This document shows, piece after piece, positions 56,246 through 64,000 of a DNA stretch of 64,000 nucleotides. The DNA is from a virus. The position numbers and the translations under genes were made by a program. Below the pieces are notes generated by a model. It was not told where the DNA came from and searched no databases. It saw only the letters and a program-made list of their open reading frames with translations. Within the stretch, counting starts at the first letter, position 1; the number at the start of each line of letters is the position of its first letter. The stretch spans positions 1-64,000 of IMG/VR virus record IMGVR_UViG_3300025788_000001, one strand, 5' to 3'.

Positions 56246-57634
56246 ATGGCTAAATTTAAATTAGATTGTCTTGACGCCCTTAAACCAGAAAAAAGAAAAA
56301 CATTTTTGTATGACAATGCAACTTCGGAACTTCTAAATGAAGACGGCACTCCTTTTGACTTTGGTTTTATTGTTGTTGACCCAAAAAAATATAAAGATAT
56401 AGCAACACCGAATAAAGATAATCCTATTGGAAAAAGCCGTAGACTAAAGCGACTTAAGATTCAGCTTGGTCTTTCTTGTAATTACGAGTGCTCATATTGT
56501 AGCCAGCGGTTTGTACCTAGGGCTGATGAAACTAACCCAGATGATATTGAACCATTTTTAACCCAGCTTCCTACATGGTTTGATGGTGGAGAAGATGGCG
56601 ATGGTAGCGGTGTACGTATAGAGTTTTGGGGCGGTGAACCTTTTGTATACTGGAAAACTTTTAAGCCTTTAGCTGAGCGCATTCGTCAGATGTACCCTAA
56701 AGCAGAATTTTTGGTTATAACTAATGGCTCTTTACTTGATCTAGAAAAAAATCAATGGGTAGATGACTTAGGTTTTATGGTAGGTATATCCCATGATGGT
56801 CCGGGATACCATGTTCGTGGTGAAGACCCGTTTGATAATCCCAAACAGTTTGCTGCTATTAAAGATTTATTTGACCGTTTATACCCTAAAAACCGTATAA
56901 GTTTTAATGCCACATTAAATAAAGATAACCAAAGCCGTACCGCTATTGGCGAGTTTTTTGAACAACGTTTAGGGATTATGCCTGTTATTGGGGAAGGTAG
57001 CTTTGTTGACCCATATGATGAAGGGGGCGCAGCTTCTTGTTTTGATGACCCTGCTGATTTTTTATCCTATAGAAACAAGTACTTAGCTGAATTGCGAGAC
57101 GGTGGGGTCCATAACTTTACTACAATTGCTAGTAAAATTACAGATTTTAAAGACTCTATTATTAATAACCGTCCAGCTTCTGCATTAGGGCAAAAGTGCT
57201 CTATGGATAAACGAGACCAACTAGCCGTAGATTTACATGGAAATGTGCTTACTTGTCAAAATGTATCGTCTGTAGCCATAAGTTCAAACGGTGAAAGCCA
57301 TAAAATTGGGCACGTATCTGATTATGCTAATATCAAGCTTAATACAGTTACCCATTGGTCACATCGTAAAGAATGCCCTAATTGCCCTGTGTTACAAATG
57401 TGCCAAGGTAGCTGTATGTTTTTACACGATAAGTTATGGGAATTAGGTTGTGATACGGCTTTTTCTGACAACGTTCCTTTATTTGCCGCGGCTATTGAAG
57501 CTATGACTGGGTATATTCCGTATTACATTGATGGTCCACAAAGAGATGACCGTAAAGATATATTTGGACTGGTGCACGGCATTCCAGAGCGTAAAGCTAA
57601 AAAGCCTTTTCCTATCCCTGTAGTATCAGCTTAA
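56246..57634 (+). CDS. Radical SAM/SPASM enzyme
   Basis: 462 residues when started at ATG 56246 (an earlier in-frame start at 56183 would overlap the previous gene). Radical SAM cluster motif CxxxCxxC at Cys78, Cys82 and Cys85 ('SCNYECSYCSQ'), 'RIEFWGGEPFVYW' and 'FLVITNGSLLD' as barrel motifs. The C-terminal SPASM-type auxiliary cluster uses cysteines at 318 and later ('LTCQNV', then Cys377, 380, 386, 390 and 402: 'CPNCPVLQMCQGSC'). Family members modify peptides or proteins (anSME, sactipeptide and ranthipeptide maturases). In the same operon as the Cys-tailed fibre. Confidence 0.9.
   Translation: MAKFKLDCLDALKPEKRKTFLYDNATSELLNEDGTPFDFGFIVVDPKKYKDIATPNKDNPIGKSRRLKRLKIQLGLSCNYECSYCSQRFVPRADETNPDDIEPFLTQLPTWFDGGEDGDGSGVRIEFWGGEPFVYWKTFKPLAERIRQMYPKAEFLVITNGSLLDLEKNQWVDDLGFMVGISHDGPGYHVRGEDPFDNPKQFAAIKDLFDRLYPKNRISFNATLNKDNQSRTAIGEFFEQRLGIMPVIGEGSFVDPYDEGGAASCFDDPADFLSYRNKYLAELRDGGVHNFTTIASKITDFKDSIINNRPASALGQKCSMDKRDQLAVDLHGNVLTCQNVSSVAISSNGESHKIGHVSDYANIKLNTVTHWSHRKECPNCPVLQMCQGSCMFLHDKLWELGCDTAFSDNVPLFAAAIEAMTGYIPYYIDGPQRDDRKDIFGLVHGIPERKAKKPFPIPVVSA
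57545..57555 (+). repeat. GATGACCGTAG variant (GATGACCGTAA)
   Basis: Ten of eleven bases match. Near the 3' end of the radical SAM gene, reading Asp-Asp-Arg. Confidence 0.35.
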
Positions 57635-57643
57635 GGAGCTACG

Positions 57644-57856
57644 ATGTTTATTTTTAATTGGGTGTTTGACAAGTTAGGCTACATGCCTAAGATTGATATG
57701 GAAGTTGGCAAAGTGGATTTAAAACTGCAAGATATTTGGCCTTTCCCAGTTACTGAAGAAAAGAAAAAACCACAGGTAAAAAAAGCCACTACTCGCACTG
57801 CTAAAAAGAAACCCGCTGTTGTAGCTAAAACTGTACGTAAGCTAAAAACAAAATGA
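57644..57856 (+). CDS. Small protein with basic tail, 70 aa
   Basis: 70 residues. 'MFIFNWVFDKLGYMPKIDME' looks like a partial membrane helix or amphipathic segment, then a very basic Lys/Arg tail ('TTRTAKKKPAVVAKTVRKL'). It comes just before the lysis genes. Function unknown. Confidence 0.65.
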   Translation: MFIFNWVFDKLGYMPKIDMEVGKVDLKLQDIWPFPVTEEKKKPQVKKATTRTAKKKPAVVAKTVRKLKTK

Positions 57857-58074
57857 AAGACTTTCTTAACCAGCTTCTTACTGGTAGGGATAACCATACG
57901 CAAGATATTGCACGGTGGAGTTGGTTAATTTGTTTACTTGCAGTGATTGCCTTAGCTAGTTATGAAGCAATGCATGGTGCTGTTAGTCTACGAGAGTTAG
58001 CAGAAGCGTTTGGTATTGTTGCTGGTGCGCACGGGGCTGCGGTTATGATGAAAAAAGATGCGGAGCCTCAGTAA
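57853..58074 (+). CDS. Putative holin, 73 aa
   Basis: 73 residues with one clear membrane helix 'LICLLAVIALASYEAMHG' and a second weakly hydrophobic stretch 'FGIVAGAHGAAVMM'. It stands directly before spanin-like and lysozyme genes, the usual place for a holin, with ATGA overlaps. It would open the inner membrane for the lysozyme. Class II topology is possible. Confidence 0.7.
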   Translation: MKDFLNQLLTGRDNHTQDIARWSWLICLLAVIALASYEAMHGAVSLRELAEAFGIVAGAHGAAVMMKKDAEPQ

Positions 58075-58499
58075 TGTGGGGTTTTTTAGGTAACTATGCA
58101 AATATCGTCAAAGCTGGACTTATTGTTTCTGCTCTATGCTTGGTGTTTTTTGCTGGCTGGCATATGCGGGATAGGGATTTTACTATATACAAAACAGCAA
58201 TCCAAGTCGCAGCAGAGAAACAGCAAGCGCAAACGGAGTCAATCCAAAAGCAACACGAACTTGTAACTAAAGGAATTTCTGATGAATACGAAGCTAAGTA
58301 TGCTGCTCTTCGCAACTACTATAAGTCTACTAGCGTGTGGAACAACCCCAATAGCAGTACCATGTCCGGTATTTCCACAGCCCCCAAGTCAGCTGATGTT
58401 ATCACCGCCTACAATGAGCTTGCTGGAAATTGCGCCCAAACCACGCTAATGCTAGTTGAATTACAAAAATGGCTTAACGAACAGATTGGTATTAAATGA
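58074..58499 (+). CDS. Rz-like inner-membrane spanin
   Basis: 141 residues. An N-terminal membrane anchor 'AGLIVSALCLVFFAGWHM' (about 13-30), then a periplasmic coiled coil ('AEKQQAQTESIQKQHELV') and a globular end 'CAQTTLMLVELQKWLNEQI'. This is the usual Rz layout. A nested Rz1 was not found. It would disrupt the outer membrane, implying a Gram-negative host. TAATG coupling to the holin-like gene. Confidence 0.7.
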   Translation: MWGFLGNYANIVKAGLIVSALCLVFFAGWHMRDRDFTIYKTAIQVAAEKQQAQTESIQKQHELVTKGISDEYEAKYAALRNYYKSTSVWNNPNSSTMSGISTAPKSADVITAYNELAGNCAQTTLMLVELQKWLNEQIGIK

Positions 58500-59017
58500 A
58501 AGACAATTTTGCAGATGCCCTAACAGCACTTTTAGTCCACGAAGGCGGTTACGCAAATAACCCCGCAGACCCGGGGGGTATGACAAACCTTGGAGTTACT
58601 GCCTCAACATGGGCTATGTGGGTAGGGCATGATGTAAACGAAAAGCAGATGCGCGCTCTAACGCCATCTATTGTTGCTCCTTTATATAGAAGGAAATTTT
58701 GGGATGCTTGCAGAGCTGATGAGCTTATATCTGGTCTTGACTACGCTGTTTTTGACTACGCTGTTAATTCCGGGGTCGGGCGTGCTATTAAGGCTTTGCA
58801 GAACTGCGTTGGGGTTGCTCCTGATGGTGGTTTTGGTACAACTACTATGGCTGCCGTGAGCCAGTTTAAGGGCGATGCGGCCAAGACTCTAATTGAAGAA
58901 TACTGTGATAATCGGTTACAATTCCTAAAGTCCCTGAAGACTTTCCCTGTATTTGGTAAAGGTTGGGAAAAGCGGGTGAACGAAGTCAAAGCCATGTCAC
59001 TTAAGATGCTAGGGTAA
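58496..59017 (+). CDS. Glycoside hydrolase family 108 lysozyme
   Basis: 173 residues. 'HEGGYANNPADPGGMTNLGV' (His15, catalytic Glu16) is the GH108 signature. 'YRRKFWDACRADELISGLDY' and 'FDYAVNSGVGRAIKALQNCV' follow, with a short peptidoglycan-binding C-terminal part. It cleaves the glycan strand of peptidoglycan during lysis. No signal peptide is visible, so it needs the holin. ATGA overlap with the spanin gene. Confidence 0.93.
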   Translation: MKDNFADALTALLVHEGGYANNPADPGGMTNLGVTASTWAMWVGHDVNEKQMRALTPSIVAPLYRRKFWDACRADELISGLDYAVFDYAVNSGVGRAIKALQNCVGVAPDGGFGTTTMAAVSQFKGDAAKTLIEEYCDNRLQFLKSLKTFPVFGKGWEKRVNEVKAMSLKMLG

Positions 59018-59023
59018 ACCCGT

Positions 59024-61594
59024 ATGCCATTACAAAAACTACAATTTAGACCCGGACTTAACAGAGAAGGCACTGATTACAGTAATGAAGGCGGGTGGTT
59101 TGACGGCGACAAGATTCGTTTCCGTTCTGGCTTTCCTGAAAAAATTGGTGGTTGGGCACGGTTATCTAGTAATACGTTTTTAGGTGTTTGTCGTGACTTA
59201 TGGAATTGGGTAGATTTAGCGGGTAATAACTATGTTGGCGTTGGCACTAACCTTAAATACTATATCGAAGCTGGCGGTAATTATAACGACATTACTCCTT
59301 TTACAGTTATCCACACGCTTACTAACCCACTTTCAACTGTTAGTGGCAGCGCAACATTAACAATCACAGACTCTACTTACCAACCTAATATTGGCGATTA
59401 TATTGTTATTTCAGGTGCTACTAGTTTTAACGGCGTTACTGCTACTACATTAAATAAAGAGTGGGTTATAGCGTCAATAACGTCAAATACCACATTTACA
59501 GTAACCCTTCCATATACTGCCTCTGGGACCGGTTCTGGCGGCGGTAGTGCTTGTGTAATTAGCTATGAGCTTCCTGTAGGTAATAACTCCTATACAACAG
59601 GTAACGGTTGGGGTGCAGGTTCTTGGTCACCTACAATTCCTCAAACATTAACAAACCCATTTTCTACAACTAGTGGTAGCGGTACTGTAACAGTTACACA
59701 GACTGGGCATGGTTATTTAACCACCGCTGGGTCATTTATAGTAGGGCAACAATACAAGATTGTTTCTGTTGGAACTACCGATTTTATAGCTATTGGCGCT
59801 TCTGCTAATACAGTAGGCACTTTGTTTACGGCATCTGGTGTAGGTGCTGGCACGGGTACGGCTTCTATTGGTTGGGTAGCCTTTAGAGATATTACAGTTA
59901 CTGTGGGTGGTGTTCCTACTGCATTGATGAACAATACATTCCAGATTACCTATGTTGATGCTAATACATATACTATTAAAACCAACGGTAATACAGGTAC
60001 TTTTTTAGCTACTTCTACTACGTCTGGTGTAGGTGGTTCTGTAACTTTATATCCCCAATATGGCGCTCGTGGTTGGAGTCAAGCGGCAGCTACATCTAGT
60101 GTTGGACAGCAGTTACGCTTATGGACTAGTGATAACTATGGCCAAGACCTTGTGTTAGCTCCACGTGGAAGCGGTATTTTCTATTGGCAAGATGCTAACG
60201 GTGTTGGTACTAGGGCGCAGCTTCTTAGCACCTTAGCTACATTTAAAGGCTATTTAGGTCAGTACGTTCCTAACCAAACCAATCAAGTTCTTTCTTCTGC
60301 TATTCAGCGGTTTGTTATTGCTATGGGGGCTAACTCGTACCAATCTGGGTTATCGACCACTCCATTTAACCCAATGCTTGTTCGTTGGTCTGACCAGCAA
60401 AATCCCTACCAATGGGTACCTGACATTACAAACCAATCGGGCGAATTTACTTTAACTAATGGCTCTTACATTGTTGGCGCACGTGCAACCCGCCAAGAGA
60501 TTTTGATTTGGACTGATTCTGCTCTTTATTCTATGCAGTACTTAGGTGCTCCTTATGTTTGGGGCTTCCAGATTTTGATGGATAACATTTCTGTTATATC
60601 TCCTGACGCTATGGTTACAGTTAACAACGTAACTTACTGGATGGGTCAAGAGAAGTTCTATATGTATTCTGGTCGTGTTGAAACACTTCCATGCTCCTTG
60701 CGTCAGTTTATTTTTGATGATATTAACCCAGCACAAAACTTCCAAGTATTTGCAGGTGCTAATGAAGGATATAACGAAGTGTGGTGGTATTACGTAAGTA
60801 ATGAGAGCGTTGATGGATTACCTGATAAGTACGTAATCTATAACTACTTAGACCGTGTTTGGTATTACGGCACTATGGCTCGTTCTGCTTGGCTAGGTTC
60901 CGGTATTCAAACTTATCCGTTGGCTGCTAACTACCTAAATTCAGCTTCATTTAAAGGCTATATTTCTGGTTACACTTTGTATGTAACTAATATATCCTCG
61001 GGTAGTATTTCTCTGGATACAACTATTAGCGGTTCTGGGGTTACTGCGGGTACTACTATTGTTAGCTATGGCACTGGTAATGGTGGCACGGGAACTTATA
61101 ACTTAAGCACCGCCCAGACTGTTGGAACAATTACAGCCCCCATCACAATGACGTCAGCCGGTGGTTTTGGTTACTTATTACAGCATGAAAACGGTGTAGA
61201 CGATAACGCAGGTTTAACTACACGTCCAATTAACTCTTATGTACAATCTTCGGACTTTGATATTGGCGATGGACACAATTTTGGATTTGTATGGCGTATT
61301 CTCCCTGACGTTAACTTTAATGGTTCTACTACTAACCAGCCGTCTGTAACAATGACGGTTAAGCCTAGAGAAAACTCAGGTACTCCATATGGTACAGCGG
61401 ATAACCCAGCCGTTACTAGTACGCAAAACTACACAAATACTAGGGTCTATAACGTACAACAGTTTGATGGTCAAGTTTATACCCGCCTTAGGGGTCGCCA
61501 GATGAGCTTTAGGATTGAGTCTGGTGGACAGACAGGTGTTACATGGCAGCTAGGTAGCCCACGTATTGATATACGCCCTGACGGAAGAAGATAA
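59024..61594 (+). CDS. P22 gp10-like tail stabilisation protein
   Basis: 856 residues. N-terminal 'LQFRPGLNREGTDYSNEGGW' and 'RFRSGFPEKIGGWARLSSNT' match the stabilisation/DNA-sealing family. In the middle, 'GARGWSQAAATSSVGQQLRL', 'LAPRGSGIFYWQDANG', and 'VRWSDQQNPYQWVPDITNQS' also fit. Two inserted Ser/Thr/Gly modules ('TNPLSTVSGSATLTITDST' and 'TNPFSTTSGSGTVTVTQTGH') break the fold near residues 95-300. It seals the tail hub before the tail needle or fibre. Confidence 0.82.
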   Translation: MPLQKLQFRPGLNREGTDYSNEGGWFDGDKIRFRSGFPEKIGGWARLSSNTFLGVCRDLWNWVDLAGNNYVGVGTNLKYYIEAGGNYNDITPFTVIHTLTNPLSTVSGSATLTITDSTYQPNIGDYIVISGATSFNGVTATTLNKEWVIASITSNTTFTVTLPYTASGTGSGGGSACVISYELPVGNNSYTTGNGWGAGSWSPTIPQTLTNPFSTTSGSGTVTVTQTGHGYLTTAGSFIVGQQYKIVSVGTTDFIAIGASANTVGTLFTASGVGAGTGTASIGWVAFRDITVTVGGVPTALMNNTFQITYVDANTYTIKTNGNTGTFLATSTTSGVGGSVTLYPQYGARGWSQAAATSSVGQQLRLWTSDNYGQDLVLAPRGSGIFYWQDANGVGTRAQLLSTLATFKGYLGQYVPNQTNQVLSSAIQRFVIAMGANSYQSGLSTTPFNPMLVRWSDQQNPYQWVPDITNQSGEFTLTNGSYIVGARATRQEILIWTDSALYSMQYLGAPYVWGFQILMDNISVISPDAMVTVNNVTYWMGQEKFYMYSGRVETLPCSLRQFIFDDINPAQNFQVFAGANEGYNEVWWYYVSNESVDGLPDKYVIYNYLDRVWYYGTMARSAWLGSGIQTYPLAANYLNSASFKGYISGYTLYVTNISSGSISLDTTISGSGVTAGTTIVSYGTGNGGTGTYNLSTAQTVGTITAPITMTSAGGFGYLLQHENGVDDNAGLTTRPINSYVQSSDFDIGDGHNFGFVWRILPDVNFNGSTTNQPSVTMTVKPRENSGTPYGTADNPAVTSTQNYTNTRVYNVQQFDGQVYTRLRGRQMSFRIESGGQTGVTWQLGSPRIDIRPDGRR

Positions 61595-61911
61595 TGGCTA
61601 CAACTAAAACAAACATAGTACCGTCAAAAGCACCTAACTTACCGATTGCCCCAGTAGAGTATGCGCAATCGTATCAGGACCAGCTTAACAACGCATTTCG
61701 CTTATACTTTACACAGATAGATAACGTAACCCAGTATATATCAGCGCAGACTGTTGTTTATACGGTAGCTACTCTACCTACTGTTGGAATTGTGGGCCGT
61801 AGACTGTTTGTTTCAGATGCTACAAGTACTAGCTTTGGTACTACAGCGACTGGCGGAGGTACTAATCCAGTACCTGTTTTTGATAACGGAACCGCTTGGA
61901 TTATAGGATAA
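61594..61911 (+). CDS. Small virion protein with fibre-type C-terminal domain
   Basis: 105 residues. N-terminal 'PIAPVEYAQSYQDQLNNAFR' is typical of small phage tail proteins. The C-terminal half, 'YTVATLPTVGIVGRRLFVSD' and 'ATGGGTNPVPVFDNGTAWIIG', matches the C-terminal domain of the fibre gene at 49801, and so is a duplicated or shared module. TAATG coupling to the stabilisation gene. Confidence 0.75.
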   Translation: MATTKTNIVPSKAPNLPIAPVEYAQSYQDQLNNAFRLYFTQIDNVTQYISAQTVVYTVATLPTVGIVGRRLFVSDATSTSFGTTATGGGTNPVPVFDNGTAWIIG

Positions 61912-61946
61912 CCGTGGTAAAATCGGTAAAAAGTAAAGGATAGATT

Positions 61947-63431
61947 ATGGCTGGCGGCGGAAGTTCTGGTGGTTTTGAAAGTTATTTACCAATAGCTGCG
62001 GCGTTGGCTGCAACTGTTATGACTGATGGCGCAGCTGCGCCTATGCTATTTGAAGATGGGGCCCTAATGGGGTCTACTGCGCTTGCCTCGGGCGTTACCG
62101 GAGCTGGTATTGGAGCTTTAACAGGTGGTGGTGTAGCCGCTCTTACAGGTCAAAATGTAGGGATGAATGCCCTTATGGGTGGTTTAGGTGGAGCCGCTTT
62201 GGGTGGTTCTGGCTTGTACATGGGGGCTGGCGACTTAGCCGCTGGCGCTCCGACAGCTCTTTCTGCTTCTGGTGCCCCCGTTTCTGGGGCTGTAGCTGGG
62301 GCAGATACTGCTGGAATGCAAGCTGGTTCAAATGCCCTTTTAAATGCCGGATACTCTATGCCAGTTACTTCTGGCGCGGAACTTGGTACATTAACCCCGC
62401 AAGCTTTAAGCCAAGGTGTAGCAGCAGGTCAAATCCCTATGGATGCCGCAAACGTGTACGGCCAGGCTTACACAAATGCTTTTGCTAATGTGCCTGCAAA
62501 CTCAGTACTTGGTGCCGCCGGCACTGGTACAGCCCCGTTAGGTTTTGGTGCTAAAGCTGCTTTAGGTGGTTTAGGTTTAAGCGCGCTTATAGCCCAAAAT
62601 AATAAGAGATACGGTACGCCCGCAAGTGCTCAGACCCCATACACTGGTGGTAACTTAGCTAAATTTAAATACGACCCAAATCAGTATTCGCCTGATGTAG
62701 TTCAACCCCCACGCCCACCATATCAAGCCGATTATTCTGGATATGCAAGGCCGCCCGGTTATGCTGGCGGTGGTTTATTAGACCCAAATTCTGAACCCGT
62801 AGATTTTATGGGTGGCGGTATGTATCCACAAAGTCAAATTTCTAAACCCCAATACGCACAGTCTTCACAAATGCCTATGGCTGCGCAAGCAGTAGCTGCA
62901 GACTACGATCCAAAAACTAACCCAATTACAGGCGAACCTGTAGCTACTATGGCCGGTGGCGGTACCGGTGCAGACGCCCTTAAAGATTTAATGGGTAGCC
63001 GAGATGCAATGGATAAATATACACTCCAATATGCACAAGAAGGTGGTCCAGCGGCATTAGCAGCTAAAGCACAGGGTGGCGACTATAATGCTATGCTTGC
63101 TTTAAAGAAACTACGCGGCACACCTAACGCAAACTATGCTGGCGGTGGTATTGCTAACTTAGGCGGATACTCTGATGGCGGTCGTATGCTAAAAGGTCCT
63201 GGTGACGGTATGAGCGACTCTATTCCTGCTAGTATTCAAGGTAAACAACCAGCCCGTCTTGCTGATAATGAGTTTGTAGTACCCGCCGATGTTGTGTCTC
63301 ATTTAGGTAATGGGTCTTCGGATGCTGGCGCTAAAAAACTGTATGCGATGATGAACAAAGTAAGACAGGCAAGAACTGGTAAAGCTAAGCAAGCTCCTGC
63401 AATTAAAGCTGACAAATACATGCCAGCATGA
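61947..63431 (+). CDS. Internal virion / membrane-active protein
   Basis: 494 residues. An N-terminal Ala/Gly-rich segment ('YLPIAAALAATVMTDGAAAP') and glycine-rich hydrophobic repeats up to about 140 suggest a membrane-inserting ejection protein. The middle is Pro/Tyr-rich ('PDVVQPPRPPYQADYSGYAR'), and 'GGGIANLGGYSDGGRMLKGP ... ADNEFVVPADVVSHLG' near the end is a conserved part in podovirus internal proteins. AAAGGATAGATT precedes ATG 61947. It is the first of the late internal-protein genes that run out of the window. Confidence 0.75.
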   Translation: MAGGGSSGGFESYLPIAAALAATVMTDGAAAPMLFEDGALMGSTALASGVTGAGIGALTGGGVAALTGQNVGMNALMGGLGGAALGGSGLYMGAGDLAAGAPTALSASGAPVSGAVAGADTAGMQAGSNALLNAGYSMPVTSGAELGTLTPQALSQGVAAGQIPMDAANVYGQAYTNAFANVPANSVLGAAGTGTAPLGFGAKAALGGLGLSALIAQNNKRYGTPASAQTPYTGGNLAKFKYDPNQYSPDVVQPPRPPYQADYSGYARPPGYAGGGLLDPNSEPVDFMGGGMYPQSQISKPQYAQSSQMPMAAQAVAADYDPKTNPITGEPVATMAGGGTGADALKDLMGSRDAMDKYTLQYAQEGGPAALAAKAQGGDYNAMLALKKLRGTPNANYAGGGIANLGGYSDGGRMLKGPGDGMSDSIPASIQGKQPARLADNEFVVPADVVSHLGNGSSDAGAKKLYAMMNKVRQARTGKAKQAPAIKADKYMPA

Positions 63432-63841
63432 GCCTCTTAATTCGCCATGTTCCCATTCAATATGTTAATCAAGCCTGGCCTTTGGTTAAAGAATATATTG
63501 CGGATGCTGTCCAGTATGGTGGTGACGATTATACGGTGGAGCAAGTCCAAGTTTATTTGGCCACAGGACAGTGGCTCTTGGTTGTGGCAGCAGATGAATC
63601 CGGGGCAGTTAAAGGAGCGGCGACTATTAACTTTTGTAACTATCCTAATGATCGGGTGGCTTTTGTTACATTTATTGGCGGTCGTTTAATATCTAACCAA
63701 GATACTTTTAAGCAGTTTAAAGATTTGCTAAAGGCTAATGGAGCGACTAAAATACAAGGTGCAGCAAGAGAAGCAATTGCCCGCTTGTGGAGTCGTTATG
63801 GGTTTGAAGAGCGGTACATTATTGTAGAGACAAAAATATGA
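63428..63841 (+). CDS. GNAT-like acetyltransferase-related protein
   Basis: 137 residues. 'QWLLVVAADESGAVKGAATI', 'NDRVAFVTFIGGR' and 'KIQGAAREAIARLWSRYGFEE' match the GNAT-related fold, with the last part as the final helix and 'GF' strand. The acetyl-CoA loop is not clearly complete, so it may be structural. ATGA overlaps at both ends. It occurs in the internal-protein region of many podovirus-like phages. Confidence 0.7.
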   Translation: MSLLIRHVPIQYVNQAWPLVKEYIADAVQYGGDDYTVEQVQVYLATGQWLLVVAADESGAVKGAATINFCNYPNDRVAFVTFIGGRLISNQDTFKQFKDLLKANGATKIQGAAREAIARLWSRYGFEERYIIVETKI

Positions 63842-64000
63842 GATATACACTAGATTCTATGTTGCCTGAAAAGGCTTTTTCCCCGCGCTTAGGCCGTGGC
63901 TTTGGGGCCGGCGGAATGACATTAGAGGGTGGTGGTGGCCAAAGTGCCCCCGCCCCCGCTGCAGCTCAACCTACTACAACAAACGTTCAAAATACTAACA
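63838..64000 (+). CDS. Internal virion-type protein, 3' end outside window
   Basis: ATG 63838 overlaps the GNAT-like stop as ATGA, and the frame stays open to the window end. The visible 54 residues 'MRYTLDSMLPEKAFSPRLGR' and 'GAGGMTLEGGGGQSAPAPAA' begin like small virion proteins with a Gly/Pro/Ala-rich linker. The rest is not visible. Confidence 0.75.
   Translation, partial: MRYTLDSMLPEKAFSPRLGRGFGAGGMTLEGGGGQSAPAPAAAQPTTTNVQNTN

Noticed and set aside
1-64000. Window as an exactly circular genome, with the gene open at 63838 continuing into the frame open at base 2
   Set aside because: Joining the ends directly shifts the frame and meets a stop within about 12 codons, so the window is not closed at this boundary.

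Overview
The window is a stretch of a tailed double-stranded DNA phage genome (Caudoviricetes). It carries a terminase-portal-scaffold-capsid block, a T7/P22-like short-tail gene set with no tape measure, tail tube or contractile sheath, a lysis cassette, and a phage replication set (fused primase-helicase, family A DNA polymerase, SNF2-like helicase, several nucleases). I see no integrase, lysogeny repressor, tRNA, rRNA, CRISPR array or insertion sequence. Most genes are short and overlap by ATGA or TAATG. The gene style resembles podovirus-like phages from freshwater metagenomes. The host is unknown, and a Gram-negative host is inferred only from the spanin-like lysis gene.

Layout. (1) Positions 2-6952, + strand: the 3' part of a giant virion protein of the polyvalent type, cut by the left edge. 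(2) Positions 31844 down to 6936, - strand: about 25 kb of early and middle genes. They run from small regulatory and HTH genes (31.8-28.8 kb), through a peptide-ligase cluster of amidoligase, class II glutamine amidotransferase and ATP-grasp (28.8-24.6 kb), a set of modular 'PVAW...PLYTHP...KAQEK' proteins (23.8-21.1 kb), and winged-helix proteins and a VRR-NUC nuclease, to PolA, PD-(D/E)XK and HNH nucleases, a dATP/dGTP diphosphohydrolase-like protein, an SNF2 helicase, a putative SSB, an HTH protein and the AEP-type primase-helicase. (3) Positions 31845-32621: the divergent control region. (4) Positions 32.3-64.0 kb, + strand: the late operon. It holds terminase, portal, GroES-like protein, scaffold, capsid, small Lys/Gly-rich proteins, tail adaptors, fibres, a radical-SAM locus, holin/spanin/lysozyme, a P22 gp10-like stabilisation protein and internal virion proteins, and is cut by the right edge. 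A three-gene - strand cassette with an HslV-like Ntn-hydrolase and an HNH endonuclease (41.7-42.6 kb) sits inside it.

How the genes fit together. The early block copies DNA and adjusts the host. The late block packages, assembles and lyses. Two loci stand out as possible undescribed systems. The first is a tail-fibre gene ending in five alternating cysteines (C-N-C-N-C-A-C-D-C at the very C-terminus), followed by a structural-like protein and a radical SAM/SPASM peptide-modifying enzyme; this looks like post-translational modification of a virion protein, possibly in the manner of RiPPs. The second is the amidoligase/GAT-II/ATP-grasp set, a predicted non-ribosomal amide-ligation pathway.

Two repeat families also stand out. 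An 11-mer, GATGACCGTAG, occurs seven times exactly (plus a 10/11 match sharing the 10-mer core and two looser variants), always on the + strand whatever the gene direction. A family of eight 18-nt hairpins (GGGACAG-AAAC-CTGTCCC type) is confined to 27.2-31.7 kb. Everything here comes from reading the sequence and its translations; no database searches were run.
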